Origin: Dehalococcoidia bacterium
GTDB taxonomy: Bacteria; Chloroflexota; Dehalococcoidia; Lucifugimonadales; Lucifugimonadaceae
Reading direction: 5' to 3'
DNA: 64,000 nucleotides
NCBI GenBank assembly: GCA_028285005.1
Contig: JANQQP010000012.1
Span: 1 to 64,000 of the forward strand
Shown here: positions 42,763-51,507 of the stretch, piece by piece
How positions within the stretch are numbered: the stretch's first letter is position 1
Layout: each line of letters begins with the position of its first letter
Notes under the pieces: generated by a model
What the model saw: the letters and a program-made list of their open reading frames with translations, nothing else
Told to the model about the DNA's origin: nothing
Databases searched by the model: none
Position numbers and translations under genes: made by a program

Positions 42763-43539
42763 CTAGAACGGAAGGGTCGAGAGTAGCCGATCAATCCCGT
42801 CCCTCAGCGCAATCGTGAACGCGTCCTTCGTCGGCGGCTCTAGCCAGTCTCTCACTCGGCGTATTAAGCCGACGGAGACTCTGGCCTTTTCCGGTTCCCT
42901 GGCCAGTAGTTCTGTGCGAAGCGCTCCCAGCAACTCGACGAGTTGCTTGCAACCAATCTGCGCAAACCCTCTTGGCTCCTCATCCAGGATGTCGAGTGCG
43001 ACTGATTCTAGAGCTTCAATCGCCGCGAGCTGCGAGGAGAGCCCAGTTGAGATTCCACCATCTGTATTCGATGGAGACACCCGAAACGAGACTCCGAGCT
43101 GCCAGATCAATGGGACGCCCGAATTGATCACCCGCCGCTCGTATAGTTGGCCCATCCATTGGCTGTTTGGTCCAGCCCCGACATGTAGAACGACGTTGAT
43201 ATTCGTTCCTAACTTTTCGAGTACTTGCTGATCATCGCTGGCGAATGCAACCACGATGCGTTGCGAACGTCTGACCGCCTGCGGGGGCGCTGACACAGTG
43301 ACCTCTTCCGTCCGGTCCGGATGATCTAACTTTACGTTGAATCCGTCCCGCTCCTGGTCATTCAGTACGCGGTACCAGACCACTATGCCGTCACGCAGGT
43401 TTGAAGGGAAGCGAGTTCGATCACGAACCGCGCGTCGATGCATCTCAGCTGACACGAGCATCCCAATGAACCAGTCAACTGGGACTGACCCGATCCGACT
43501 CCTCGGACTTGGCAATCCAAAGATTGTCTCTCCGGTCAT
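42763..43539 (-). CDS. E1 cargo: uncharacterised soluble protein
   Basis: A 258-residue protein with no family that I recognise. The N-terminal half looks alpha/beta (IVVWYRVLNDQERDGFNVKL; RIVVAFASDDQQVLEKLGTNINVVLHVG) and has WMGQLYERRVINSG in the middle. The C-terminal half is all-helical (LAAIEALESVALDILDEEP; CKQLVELLGALRTELLARE; VGLIRRVRDWLEPP). It starts 28 bp after the conserved small ORF and is probably co-transcribed with it. A defence or addiction role would fit the setting but is not shown by any motif. Confidence 0.62.
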   Translation of the reverse strand: MTGETIFGLPSPRSRIGSVPVDWFIGMLVSAEMHRRAVRDRTRFPSNLRDGIVVWYRVLNDQERDGFNVKLDHPDRTEEVTVSAPPQAVRRSQRIVVAFASDDQQVLEKLGTNINVVLHVGAGPNSQWMGQLYERRVINSGVPLIWQLGVSFRVSPSNTDGGISTGLSSQLAAIEALESVALDILDEEPRGFAQIGCKQLVELLGALRTELLAREPEKARVSVGLIRRVRDWLEPPTKDAFTIALRDGIDRLLSTLPF

Positions 43540-43567
43540 CCCGACTAACTCCCCGGCCTTACGAAAG

Positions 43568-43699
43568 TCACTGTTCTTGTGGTTCGATCAACCTCGGCTC
43601 GTTGGCGTACTTCGCTTTGCCGGTGGCGTTTACGTCGGTTGAGACGCGGCGCATCGTCATCTCCGGCCACTCATCAGGACTCGGCGTGTTGCTGGACAT
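43568..43699 (-). CDS. E1 conserved small ORF next to tRNA-Gln
   Basis: A 43-codon ORF, ATG at 43699, beginning M-S-S-N-T-P-S-P-D-E-W and ending N-E-P-R-L-I-E-P-Q-E-Q. It aligns gap-free over 31 residues with the small ORF of E3. The two proteins are otherwise unlike, so selection on this segment is likely. Possible roles are an excisionase-like or regulatory peptide (speculative). Confidence 0.5.
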   Translation of the reverse strand: MSSNTPSPDEWPEMTMRRVSTDVNATGKAKYANEPRLIEPQEQ

Positions 43700-43780
43700 G
43701 ATCGAATGTGGTTTGGAGGTCGAGCCTTGAACTGGCGGCGCTCATTACATGGAGAACCGGGCGAACCGACGAGTGCCTGC

Positions 43781-43854
43781 TGGTTCCCGGGCCAGGATTC
43801 GAACCTGGATTGGAGGATTCAAAGTCCTCAGTCCTACCGTTGGACGACCCGGGA
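43781..43854 (-). tRNA. tRNA-Gln (anticodon TTG)
   Basis: A complete cloverleaf on the minus strand. The acceptor TCCCGGG/CCCGGGA has a discriminator A and an encoded CCA. The D stem is GTCC/GGAC, the anticodon stem is GAGGA/TCCTC with loop CTTTGAA (anticodon TTG at 43822-43820), and the T arm is CCAGG-TTCGAAT-CCTGG. Three partial copies of its 3' end lie downstream, so it is the target of repeated site-specific insertion. Confidence 0.95.
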
Positions 43855-43991
43855 GCGGCGACAACTAAGGATAACTGAACACCTATTGCGAGCAGACTCA
43901 TCTCGGCGGATAGTCAGAGAGACTCTCATCACCCGGTCACCGCCGACGGTACAACTGTAGACCCAAGAAACTGCGAACGCAGAAGCCTGTC

Positions 43992-46694
43992 CTAAGCCGC
44001 CTCTTCCGCCTCACCAGAAGCGGCTCGCAACGCGACTGAGAATGTCGAGCCCTTGCCAGGTTCGCTCTCAAGAGAGACGGAGCCTCCATGAAGTTCGGCG
44101 ATGCTCTTCACCAGCGCCAGCCCGAGACCGGTGCCCGGCTCAGTGCGAGTGAGATCGCTGTTGGCCCTGAAGAACGGCACGAATAGCTGCTTCTGGTCCT
44201 CGGCAGAGATCCCGATGCCCTCGTCAGTCACAGACACCAGCACATCGTTGCCGCGGCGATGGACATCGACAGTGATCACGGTCTTTGGCGGCGAGTACTT
44301 TGAAGCGTTCTCTACCAGGTTGCTCACTATCTGAACGATTCGAGATCTGTCGGCGTGCAGCTCGATGCTCTCTCGCGCAACGTGCACCTCGAGCTGTTGC
44401 TCCTTCTCAGCAAGCACAGGCTCGAACTGGTCGACCACGTCGCCGATGACATCGCCGATCTCGAACCTCGACATCTCCAGCGAGAGATTTCCTGACTCAA
44501 CACGCGAAACGTCCAGCAGATCGCTGATCAAGAACTTCAGGTGCATCGCGCTCTTATTGATAACCGTCGCCTGCGCGATCTCCTTTTCGTTCAGATTGCC
44601 GTGGACGTTCCGTTCCAGCAACTCTGCGTAGGCGATGATGCTTGTGAGAGGAGTCCGCAGTTCGTGTGAGACGACGCTCAGGAACTGGCTCTTAGCGTCG
44701 TTGATCTTCTCCAGCTCAAGGTTTCGCGCTTCAGCGCGTGCTTCCGACATCTTTGCTTCGGCCAGTGCAACTGCCTGCTCATGGGCCATCGCGTTCTGAA
44801 TGGCCGGAGTCACCTGTGCCGCAACCTCGGCGAGCGTCCGGAGCTCCAGTTTCGAGAAGGCCGATTCCTTCCGTGAGCCGATCAGAATGTAGCCGGTGGC
44901 TCCGTTCTCCCGTGCGCCCAGGGAGACTTCGATCACAGAGTTAACGCCGGCTTCGGCCATGTTTGAGAACCGCAGTTCGTTCCGCGCCGAACTCACAACC
45001 TGCTCGCGCCACTCGACCGTGTCCGAAGACGTGTGCTGCTCAGACCCGCTGTAGGCGTCGAGCACCTCATCCGCTCCGATGTGGAACCTGACACTCACTC
45101 CGGTGCGGTCAGGCTTCAGCAAAGACACTGCGAACAGGTCGTACTCCACGAGCTCGGCAACCTCGTTCGCGACCCGTTCGAAGACGCTGTTCGGCGTCAG
45201 GTCTCGGCTCGCCACCAGGCTGATCTGCGCAAGTGATCTTCGGAGATTCGTCTCGCGCTGCTGGTTTCTGTAAACGCGGGCCGTGTGCACCGCACCGGCG
45301 ATTTGACTGGCTACGAGAGAGGCAAAGGTCGCTTCTTTTGCACTGTAGTTCGCGTCGGTCGCCGAGATCACGGTGAGCGTGGCGATCGTCTCTCCGCCAA
45401 ACCTTATGGGGGCAGTAGCTGACGCAGCAGACTTTCCGCCATCCATCATCGTTACTGTCGAAATGACCGGTCCCGCTCCACCCAGCGCTGCCTCTCGGTC
45501 GGCCGCGGCCTCAACCTGGCTTGCGGGGTCGAGATTCGTTTTCTCGCCTGACTCGGTCCAGACATACACTCGGGCGAGCTCACCCGAGACGTCGTCACGC
45601 TCATATACAGAAAGCTCGGAGATCGGCATGAACCGACGCAACTCCTGGGCGATCTCAGGCATGGCGCCTGCGAACTCGAGCGCACCGCTTGCAAGACGTC
45701 CGACATTGGCCAGGACTTCTCGCTCGACAGCTCCCTGCGCCAGCTTTTCATGCAGCATGAGGTTGGAGATAGCGCCCGCGACCTGGCTGCTTGCATGTTC
45801 CAGCAAATCAAGGTCCTCGGGGCCAAACGCGTCGCTGAGCCCCGAAGCGAGCAGCGCCACACCGATGCACTCGCCACTTGTCACCAGGGGCACACAGCAG
45901 GCAGCGAGCAAGCCGTTATCGAGCGACGACCACATTGCACCGGCAGCAGTCTTGAGCGCCTCTATCTCCTGGCGATCGAGCAAGACCGATGACTGCGTCT
46001 TGATGGCACGAGAAATCGGACTGCCTGCGACAAGCTGCCACTGCTCGCCCGGAGGCGCGTAGCCCGTCGAGAACACTGTACTCAGCGATTCACGGTCGTC
46101 CGCCAGTAGAAGAATTGCGACATGCTCGGCAGGGACGACCTGCATAAGGGAGATAGCGAATCGTTGGCTGACGGCATCGAGGTCGAGTGAAGATCCAACA
46201 ATTCGCCCAATCTCGCTCATCAGGCCAAGGAGAACATCCTCTGCCTCATCAGTCTCCCTGACCACACCGGTATCTGGCTGCTCCAGGGATAGCAGGACGA
46301 ACTCCCCGGCGGTGTCGACCGGCCCGATATGCCCACTTAGCCGTAGAGGGTCCGAATCGACTGGCTCCAGGAGCAGATCAACCTCTGCTCCTGAATCCCC
46401 TCCATCCACCGCCTGGCTAAGCCACTGCGCAACCGCCTCCCGGTTTGGCAGAAGATAGTCGGGTATTAGCAGCGAAGAGGGTCGATCAACCAGTTCATCG
46501 GCCTGGGTCCCGAGCAGGTCGCTCGTCTGGCTGTTCACAGCGACGATCACCTGCTCCGCAGCATTCAAGACGGCTACCGGAACCTGCAGTGCTTCAATCC
46601 ACAGCCAGGTCTGCGATTCGGGGTCTATGTGACTGTCCGGGTTCAAGTGTGAAAAGTGGATCGTTACTGAATCACGTGGCGTCGAACGCCGCAT
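43992..46694 (-). CDS. Multi-sensor histidine kinase (PAS-GAF-GAF-HisKA-HATPase)
   Basis: A 900-residue cytoplasmic sensor kinase. A PAS-like domain comes first (QVPVAVLNAAEQVIVAVNSQTSDLLG), followed by GAF-type domains (near residues 165-310, 330-480 and 500-640) and a coiled coil. The HisKA motif FLSVVSHELRTPLTSI has its His near residue 677, and the ATPase has N box QIVSNLVENASKYSP, G1 DEGIGIS and G2 GTGLGLALVKSIAELHG. There are no membrane helices. No response regulator with a receiver domain is adjacent. The GAF domains suggest a small-molecule or light/redox signal. Confidence 0.92.
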   Translation of the reverse strand: MRRSTPRDSVTIHFSHLNPDSHIDPESQTWLWIEALQVPVAVLNAAEQVIVAVNSQTSDLLGTQADELVDRPSSLLIPDYLLPNREAVAQWLSQAVDGGDSGAEVDLLLEPVDSDPLRLSGHIGPVDTAGEFVLLSLEQPDTGVVRETDEAEDVLLGLMSEIGRIVGSSLDLDAVSQRFAISLMQVVPAEHVAILLLADDRESLSTVFSTGYAPPGEQWQLVAGSPISRAIKTQSSVLLDRQEIEALKTAAGAMWSSLDNGLLAACCVPLVTSGECIGVALLASGLSDAFGPEDLDLLEHASSQVAGAISNLMLHEKLAQGAVEREVLANVGRLASGALEFAGAMPEIAQELRRFMPISELSVYERDDVSGELARVYVWTESGEKTNLDPASQVEAAADREAALGGAGPVISTVTMMDGGKSAASATAPIRFGGETIATLTVISATDANYSAKEATFASLVASQIAGAVHTARVYRNQQRETNLRRSLAQISLVASRDLTPNSVFERVANEVAELVEYDLFAVSLLKPDRTGVSVRFHIGADEVLDAYSGSEQHTSSDTVEWREQVVSSARNELRFSNMAEAGVNSVIEVSLGARENGATGYILIGSRKESAFSKLELRTLAEVAAQVTPAIQNAMAHEQAVALAEAKMSEARAEARNLELEKINDAKSQFLSVVSHELRTPLTSIIAYAELLERNVHGNLNEKEIAQATVINKSAMHLKFLISDLLDVSRVESGNLSLEMSRFEIGDVIGDVVDQFEPVLAEKEQQLEVHVARESIELHADRSRIVQIVSNLVENASKYSPPKTVITVDVHRRGNDVLVSVTDEGIGISAEDQKQLFVPFFRANSDLTRTEPGTGLGLALVKSIAELHGGSVSLESEPGKGSTFSVALRAASGEAEEAA

Positions 46695-46951
46695 CGCGTG
46701 CGCGCGTCTCTAATCGGGAGTCCCCACGACGCTTCGTCCCGTCATCGTCGCTGAACCTCAATGCTGCCGCACCGGTGAGACCACTCACCCAATTGCGGAA
46801 CTCCGCGAGCTTTCGGCACGTTTGAACCTGAGTTCAAGTTGGGACTACTGCGAATAGCCCGAACGGACGTGCGCGTTTTACGGGTTCGGCCATCTGCAAG
46901 CCGGTAGTAGATTCAATCGATGAATGAGCCTTCTCCCGGACTCGCGGGCCA
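46695..46951. other. Divergent intergenic region upstream of the histidine kinase
   Basis: About 257 bp between the histidine kinase start and the coiled-coil ORF. No repeat, RNA gene or clear operator is visible. Confidence 0.4.
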
Positions 46952-47494
46952 TTGGCGCTGCCAGTTCACGCAGAAGGCTCAACTGGCCGAACTCCGGAGT
47001 CCAGATTGCGCGATCCTCGAATAGACCGGCTTCTGCTCAGGCGAGAAGAGACGAACGCCAGAGGCTTACCGACGCGGGTCGCAGACCTTGCTGGCAAGGT
47101 GTCGAGCATCCTCGTCGAGATCGAGAAGCTCAGGGCAGAGGTCGAGGTTGCGAGCAGGCAGGTGATGGCGCTCACCGCGCGTGAGGCGACACTTAAGAAA
47201 GCGCTGCATGCCAGTAAAGGCGCTGCAGGGATGTCCGACGGTTCCAGCGCGCTGGCGCCACAGGCCTACGCAGCCAGCGACGAGCCGGAGTTGGAGTTCC
47301 AGCAGGAGCGCCTTGAGACGGTCAGCTCAAACCTGAAGGCCAGGCGACTGTTCGTACAGCGCACCCAGGACCTGATCGCAACCCGGATCTCCACGGTTCA
47401 GAGACTGTTAGACCTCTTCACTCGCATCGAGGACGGCGCGCCCAGGAAAGGTCGAGTCCGCAGGCGTATACGAAGAGTCCGACGCCGCAAGTAG
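46952..47494 (+). CDS. Putative coiled-coil basic protein
   Basis: An open frame of 180 codons, TTG at 46952. The middle is a coiled coil (ADLAGKVSSILVEIEKLRAEV; LEFQQERLETVSSNLKARRLFVQRTQDLI) and the end is strongly basic (RKGRVRRRIRRVRRRK). The first 40 codons look less protein-like, so translation may begin at an internal GTG near 47100. Reading frames around 46920 are confused and a frameshift is possible. No family recognised. Confidence 0.4.
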   Translation: MALPVHAEGSTGRTPESRLRDPRIDRLLLRREETNARGLPTRVADLAGKVSSILVEIEKLRAEVEVASRQVMALTAREATLKKALHASKGAAGMSDGSSALAPQAYAASDEPELEFQQERLETVSSNLKARRLFVQRTQDLIATRISTVQRLLDLFTRIEDGAPRKGRVRRRIRRVRRRK

Positions 47495-47955
47495 TCCGTG
47501 GCTGTACGGGCGTTGTTGCGTGCCGGTGCTGCAGATTGTCTCCAGCGAAACAACTCTCGTTCTTACCTCGACCCAGTTCGGCGAATAGCGGAACTCACAT
47601 TGCTGAGATCGCAAATCGCGACCGGCCGCTACAAGTGACACCGATCATGTCGGCCGATTGCTGCGAATTCGAAGCGACTCACCGCAATGCAAACTTGCGC
47701 CCGATTGAAGTTGATCACGGTGGGGCCATAACCGCCAGGACGAACGATGTCGCTCATCCTGCGTGTGCCGACCGGTCGCTCCAACACCTCAACTCGAACA
47801 GAATCGCGTAAAACCAGTTAGAAATAGACGTTCGGATAGCGGTACACTAATAGACTAGCGACCGCCCAACTCGTTCCATGAGAACTTCTCTTAGCTGCAT
47901 CCGCAGCTAATTCGACGCCACAACGTCGCCCAGGTCGCGAAACACCGGTTCAAAC
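47495..47955. other. Gene-free stretch upstream of tRNA-Ala
   Basis: 461 bp without a convincing gene. A 91-codon open frame at 47536-47811 has no protein-like features. The tRNA-Ala promoter must lie in its right end; a TACACT hexamer near 47844 is a candidate -10. Confidence 0.45.
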
Positions 47956-48031
47956 GGGGCTGTAGCTCAATTGGGAGAGCGCCTGCTTTGCAAGCAGGAG
48001 GTAGAGGGTTCGAATCCCTCCAGCTCCACCA
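47956..48031 (+). tRNA. tRNA-Ala (anticodon TGC)
   Basis: Full cloverleaf: acceptor GGGGCTG with CAGCTCC (one G-T pair), discriminator A and encoded CCA. The anticodon stem GCCTGC-type encloses TTTGCAA with TGC, and the T arm is GAGGG-TTCGAAT-CCCTC. Standard alanine isoacceptor. Confidence 0.95.
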
Positions 48032-48112
48032 GAATTCACGGTAGACAGAACCGCCGTCTCTTCAGCATGGACGGACACTGGCATTCAATGAGATAGATCG
48101 AACGAGGTTGCC

Positions 48113-48736
48113 ATGGAGGAAGTGACGGATCCCTGGGCAGAAGTGGCTTCAAGCTGGAACGAAGATCCCGGTGTGGTGGCCTACGCTGACGCCGCCATGG
48201 CATCTCTTGTCTCCGCCATCTCGCTGGGTCGAGAGACTCGAGTGCTCGATTTCGGCTGCGGGACAGGCTTGCTGACCGAACGCCTCGCTCCGCTCGTCAA
48301 ACAGGTGGTCGCCGTCGATAGATCCAGCGCCATGGTGGAGGTGCTCGCAGCCAAGGCTCTCCCTCAGGTTCGATTCGGTGTCGCGAACTGGACTCCGGAT
48401 ACCATCGGCGACGACGAGCTTGCCGAAGGTCCGTTCGACCTCATCGTCTGCTCATCGGTCTGTGCCTTTCTTGACGATTACACGGGCACTGTGGCGATGC
48501 TGGCTGGCCTGCTCGCGCCAGGCGGGCACTTCGTTCAATGGGACTGGGAACTGGATCCCGACGCGGACGAGCCGTTCGGGCTCACGGTGGATGACATAAA
48601 GCAGGCGATTCAAGGTGCTGGCTTGGAGGTAGTTTCTGTGGCGCCCAGGTTCGACGTCGACATTGAGGGCCAACTCGTGCAGCCCCTGATGGGCGTTGGA
48701 CGTCGCCGCACGGCTGGTTCGCCGACAAATGTTTAG
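48113..48736 (+). CDS. Class I SAM-dependent methyltransferase
   Basis: A 207-residue methyltransferase. Motif I is VLDFGCGTGLLTERLAP, the acidic end of beta2 is VAVDRSSAMVEVL, and the post-I region is FDLIVCSSVCAFLDDY with LLAPGGHFVQWDWE. Belongs to the Methyltransf_11/25 group; the acceptor is unknown. The ATG at 48113 opens with a plausible helical cap (DPWAEVASSWNEDPGVVAYADAA). Confidence 0.85.
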   Translation: MEEVTDPWAEVASSWNEDPGVVAYADAAMASLVSAISLGRETRVLDFGCGTGLLTERLAPLVKQVVAVDRSSAMVEVLAAKALPQVRFGVANWTPDTIGDDELAEGPFDLIVCSSVCAFLDDYTGTVAMLAGLLAPGGHFVQWDWELDPDADEPFGLTVDDIKQAIQGAGLEVVSVAPRFDVDIEGQLVQPLMGVGRRRTAGSPTNV

Positions 48737-48969
48737 AAGAGATAGCCTTGGATTGGCGGCGACGCGGCTGGATATCTACAACAGGTGTCCTGGAGTTGCC
48801 AAAAGCTATCGAGGCTGCGCTTAGCGAATGTGCCGACGCACCTGTGCGGGTCCGGCCCGGGGTCCCTACCGATTCTCGTTGAGCGTTATCGAGTGCTGAA
48901 GTTTGGCTCCTTGCCGGCAAATATCAGAAGTGAGTTGCGCGGCATCGGGAGATCAGTTGAGCAGTTGGC

Positions 48970-50391
48970 TTGAGTAGTTCAGGAACAGCGATCTGGTGGA
49001 TCAGGCGCGATCTGCGTCTCAACAACAACCGCGCCCTGGAGGCTGCGGCACACGACGGCCGGACTGTGGTTCCGGTGTTTGTGCTCGATCCTCGGTTCAA
49101 AGCTAGCCAGTCTGACAAGCGGATGCAGTTCCTGTACTCAGGTTTGCGGTCGCTCGACGCTGATCTGAGCGCCTTGGGTAGTCAACTGATAGTCAAGTCA
49201 GGCGATCCAACCCGTGTACTTCCCGAACTGTCACGTTCCCTGGAAGCGCCGGTTTTTGCTGAGGAAGACTTCACGCCGTATGCAAGGGCGAGAGACCAGC
49301 AGGTGGCATCAGCGGCAGAACTGAATCTCGTCGGCGGACTCACCGTTTTTCATCCTGAAGAGGTGCTGACCGAACGGGGAGGACCTTTCAAGGTCTTTTC
49401 AAGATTCAAGACAAAGTGGCAGTCGCTGTCGAGGCAAGGCGCTGTTACTTACGACCCACGTAGCATCGACTTCGTTTCGAAGGGAACACACGAATCCGTC
49501 GGCATTCCCGAAGTCACCGGGAACGTGCAGGCCGGTGAAGACCACGCCAGGAAGGCGTTTGATCAGTTCTTGGTAGAGGATGGAGCGATCTGGAAGTACG
49601 GCGAGGACCGATCACGAGTCGATAGAGATTCCACGTCAGGCCTCTCGCCATTCATCAAGTTCGGAATGGTCTCGACAGAACTGCTAGTGGAGAAAGCAAC
49701 AAAACTCCTGGACGACGAGACGCTCCCGGCGGCAAGCCAGGCATCGGTGCGCACCTGGCTCAGCGAACTGATCTGGCGAGAGTTCTTTCAGGCCGCGCTC
49801 TACCACTTTCCAGACTCGGTGAATCGATCGCTCCGTCCGGAATTCGAGGGCATCGATTGGAACGACCCGGCCGATCACCTCACAGCCTGGCAGCAGGGCA
49901 TGACCGGCTACCCAATCGTCGATGCGGCCATGCGGCAGTTGTCTGCTGCAGGTTGGATCCACAATCGGTGCCGCATGATCGTCGCTTCGTTCCTGGTGAA
50001 GGATCTGCTCATAGATTGGCGACATGGCGCCACGTGGTTCATGAAACACCTCGTTGACGGCGACATCGCTGCGAACATCGGCGGCTGGCAGTGGACCGCT
50101 GGCACCGGGCTCGATGCGGCACCCTATTTCCGCGTGTTCAATCCCGTGCTCCAGGGCAAGAAGTTCGATCCGAATGGTGAGTACGTCCGGAAGTGGATTC
50201 CTGAGCTTCAAGGCATTGCGGACCGGTACGTCCATGAACCGTGGGAGTCTCTTTCAACGGGTTCGAACTCGAAATCGATCAACGGATACCCGCTACCGAT
50301 CGTGGATCACCGTGAGGCCAGAAAGACGACGCTGGATGCGTTTGAAAAAGCACGATCCAGGCATCGCTCAAGAACTGGGAACGGTAACTAG
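48970..50391 (+). CDS. phrB: Deoxyribodipyrimidine photolyase
   Basis: A 473-residue class I CPD photolyase/cryptochrome-family protein. The antenna domain begins IWWIRRDLRLNNNRAL. The FAD domain has GLSPFIKFGMVS, WLSELIWREFFQ, WQQGMTGYPIVDAAMRQL, HNRCRMIVASFLVKDLLIDWR and WQWTAGTGLDAAPYFRVFNP. It repairs UV-induced pyrimidine dimers with blue light. The start is TTG 48970. It lies close to the carotenoid operon, another light-protection function, although on the other strand. Confidence 0.93.
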   Translation: MSSSGTAIWWIRRDLRLNNNRALEAAAHDGRTVVPVFVLDPRFKASQSDKRMQFLYSGLRSLDADLSALGSQLIVKSGDPTRVLPELSRSLEAPVFAEEDFTPYARARDQQVASAAELNLVGGLTVFHPEEVLTERGGPFKVFSRFKTKWQSLSRQGAVTYDPRSIDFVSKGTHESVGIPEVTGNVQAGEDHARKAFDQFLVEDGAIWKYGEDRSRVDRDSTSGLSPFIKFGMVSTELLVEKATKLLDDETLPAASQASVRTWLSELIWREFFQAALYHFPDSVNRSLRPEFEGIDWNDPADHLTAWQQGMTGYPIVDAAMRQLSAAGWIHNRCRMIVASFLVKDLLIDWRHGATWFMKHLVDGDIAANIGGWQWTAGTGLDAAPYFRVFNPVLQGKKFDPNGEYVRKWIPELQGIADRYVHEPWESLSTGSNSKSINGYPLPIVDHREARKTTLDAFEKARSRHRSRTGNGN

Positions 50392-50506
50392 CCAGCGAGG
50401 CTACCATCTATGGCCTTAGGAACTCATCGGCATCCCGCAGAGTTATCGAACTAAGGCGCAGACAGGGCCTGTTAGCCCGCCTCGTCGGACAGTCACCGAC
50501 CTTCTG

Positions 50507-51151
50507 TCACGGCGACAGCCTCACTCGATTCCAGCCACCGGTTTCTGTCCGCTCAAACGCAATGCGATCGTGTAGTCGGTCGGCTCGGCCTTGCCAGAAC
50601 TCGAATCTACTCAGGCCGATGCGATAGCCGCCCCAATTCCCAGGTCTCGACACATCGGCTCCGTCAAATTCGGCTTCGATCTCATTCACTTTCGCGATCA
50701 GAGCTTCGCGATTTTCGATCGCCTCCGATTGACTGGATGCGCGAGCGGCTACCTGGGAACCTCGCGGCCTGCTACCGAAGTAGTCGTCAGACTCAGAGTC
50801 CGAAACCTTCTCGGCTGTTCCCTCAACCCTGATCTGGCGTGAGATCGGCACCCAAGGGAAGAGCGCCGCGACCGAAGGGTTGCTGGCGATGTCCGAACCC
50901 TTGTCGCTTAAGTAGTCAGTGAAGAACACGAGACCGCGCTCGTCGAAACCGCGCATCAGGACCATGCGTGAAGACGGCCGGCCATCCGACACAGTCGAGA
51001 CCGAAAACGCTTCCGGGAGAACGATGCCGCTGTCCTGCGCCTCCTGATACCAGCGCCCGAACAGGCCAACCGGATCTTCGTCGGCCTCAGCCTCCGAGAG
51101 CCCCGCCTCTTCGAACCCTCTGCGTAGTTCGGAAAACTCATCAGTTGGCAC
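50507..51151 (-). CDS. pdxH: Pyridoxamine 5'-phosphate oxidase
   Basis: A 214-residue FMN enzyme of vitamin B6 salvage. It shows DPVGLFGRWYQEAQDSG, SRMVLMRGFDERGLVFFTDYLSDKGSDI (FMN contacts), FPWVPISRQIRVEGTAEKV, SRPRGSQVAARASSQS, NWGGYRIGLSRFEFWQGRADRLHDRI and a C-terminal W-RVRLSP. This is the full-length authentic PdxH, unlike the split-barrel paralogue at 2956. Confidence 0.95.
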   Translation of the reverse strand: MPTDEFSELRRGFEEAGLSEAEADEDPVGLFGRWYQEAQDSGIVLPEAFSVSTVSDGRPSSRMVLMRGFDERGLVFFTDYLSDKGSDIASNPSVAALFPWVPISRQIRVEGTAEKVSDSESDDYFGSRPRGSQVAARASSQSEAIENREALIAKVNEIEAEFDGADVSRPGNWGGYRIGLSRFEFWQGRADRLHDRIAFERTETGGWNRVRLSP

Positions 51152-51507
51152 CAGGCAACTCCTCCGGCTTGTCGACCCTGGACCGGCCCCTTAGATCAAT
51201 TTCCAGATCGGGCCCCGGGCGTGGCTCACTTGATTCCTCTTAATCATCTCGAGGGCAGTGAAGTGGTCGATAGATGGATCAGCCGTCAGCATACGCAGGG
51301 CGCAGTTGCCCACGCCATTCTCTGCCAGACGTCCGTGAGCGAACTCTTCGTGGTGATGTCCGCCTGCCGAAGGCCTGGGTTGACCATCATCCACTTCGGA
51401 TATCTGCGACGAGCGCCGGTCGGCGATGACCATCTCTCGAACTCTCCTTGACCGGATCGGCTACCTGCGTGCGTATTAGAAACGAGTGGAGTGGGTGCGC
51501 CAGTGAC
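51152..51507. other. Gene-free stretch between pdxH and the carotenoid operon
   Basis: 356 bp in which two opposite-strand open frames of 76-80 codons overlap each other but show no protein-like features. No terminator or RNA gene is clear. It contains the end of the carotenoid transcript and the pdxH promoter. Confidence 0.45.

Larger units (their letters stand above)
42560..43780 (-). mobile_element. Miniature cargo element E1 (tRNA-Gln associated)
   Basis: A 1.22-kb unit between copy C and the intact tRNA-Gln. Order from the tRNA: conserved small ORF (43568-43699), cargo gene (42763-43539), conserved distal end (42604-42720). Same architecture as E3 with an unrelated cargo and no mobility gene. 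Confidence 0.68.

Noticed and set aside
34033-43780. An integrase or transposase gene in the accessory region
   Set aside because: Every open frame was read; none shows the R-H-R-Y pattern of tyrosine recombinases, a serine recombinase start or a DDE motif.
47536-47811. 91-codon ORF upstream of tRNA-Ala
   Set aside because: No hydrophobic core, no motif, and the composition looks like non-coding sequence.
51191-51451. Small opposite-strand ORFs between pdxH and the carotenoid operon
   Set aside because: They overlap each other, lack good ribosome sites and show no protein-like pattern.
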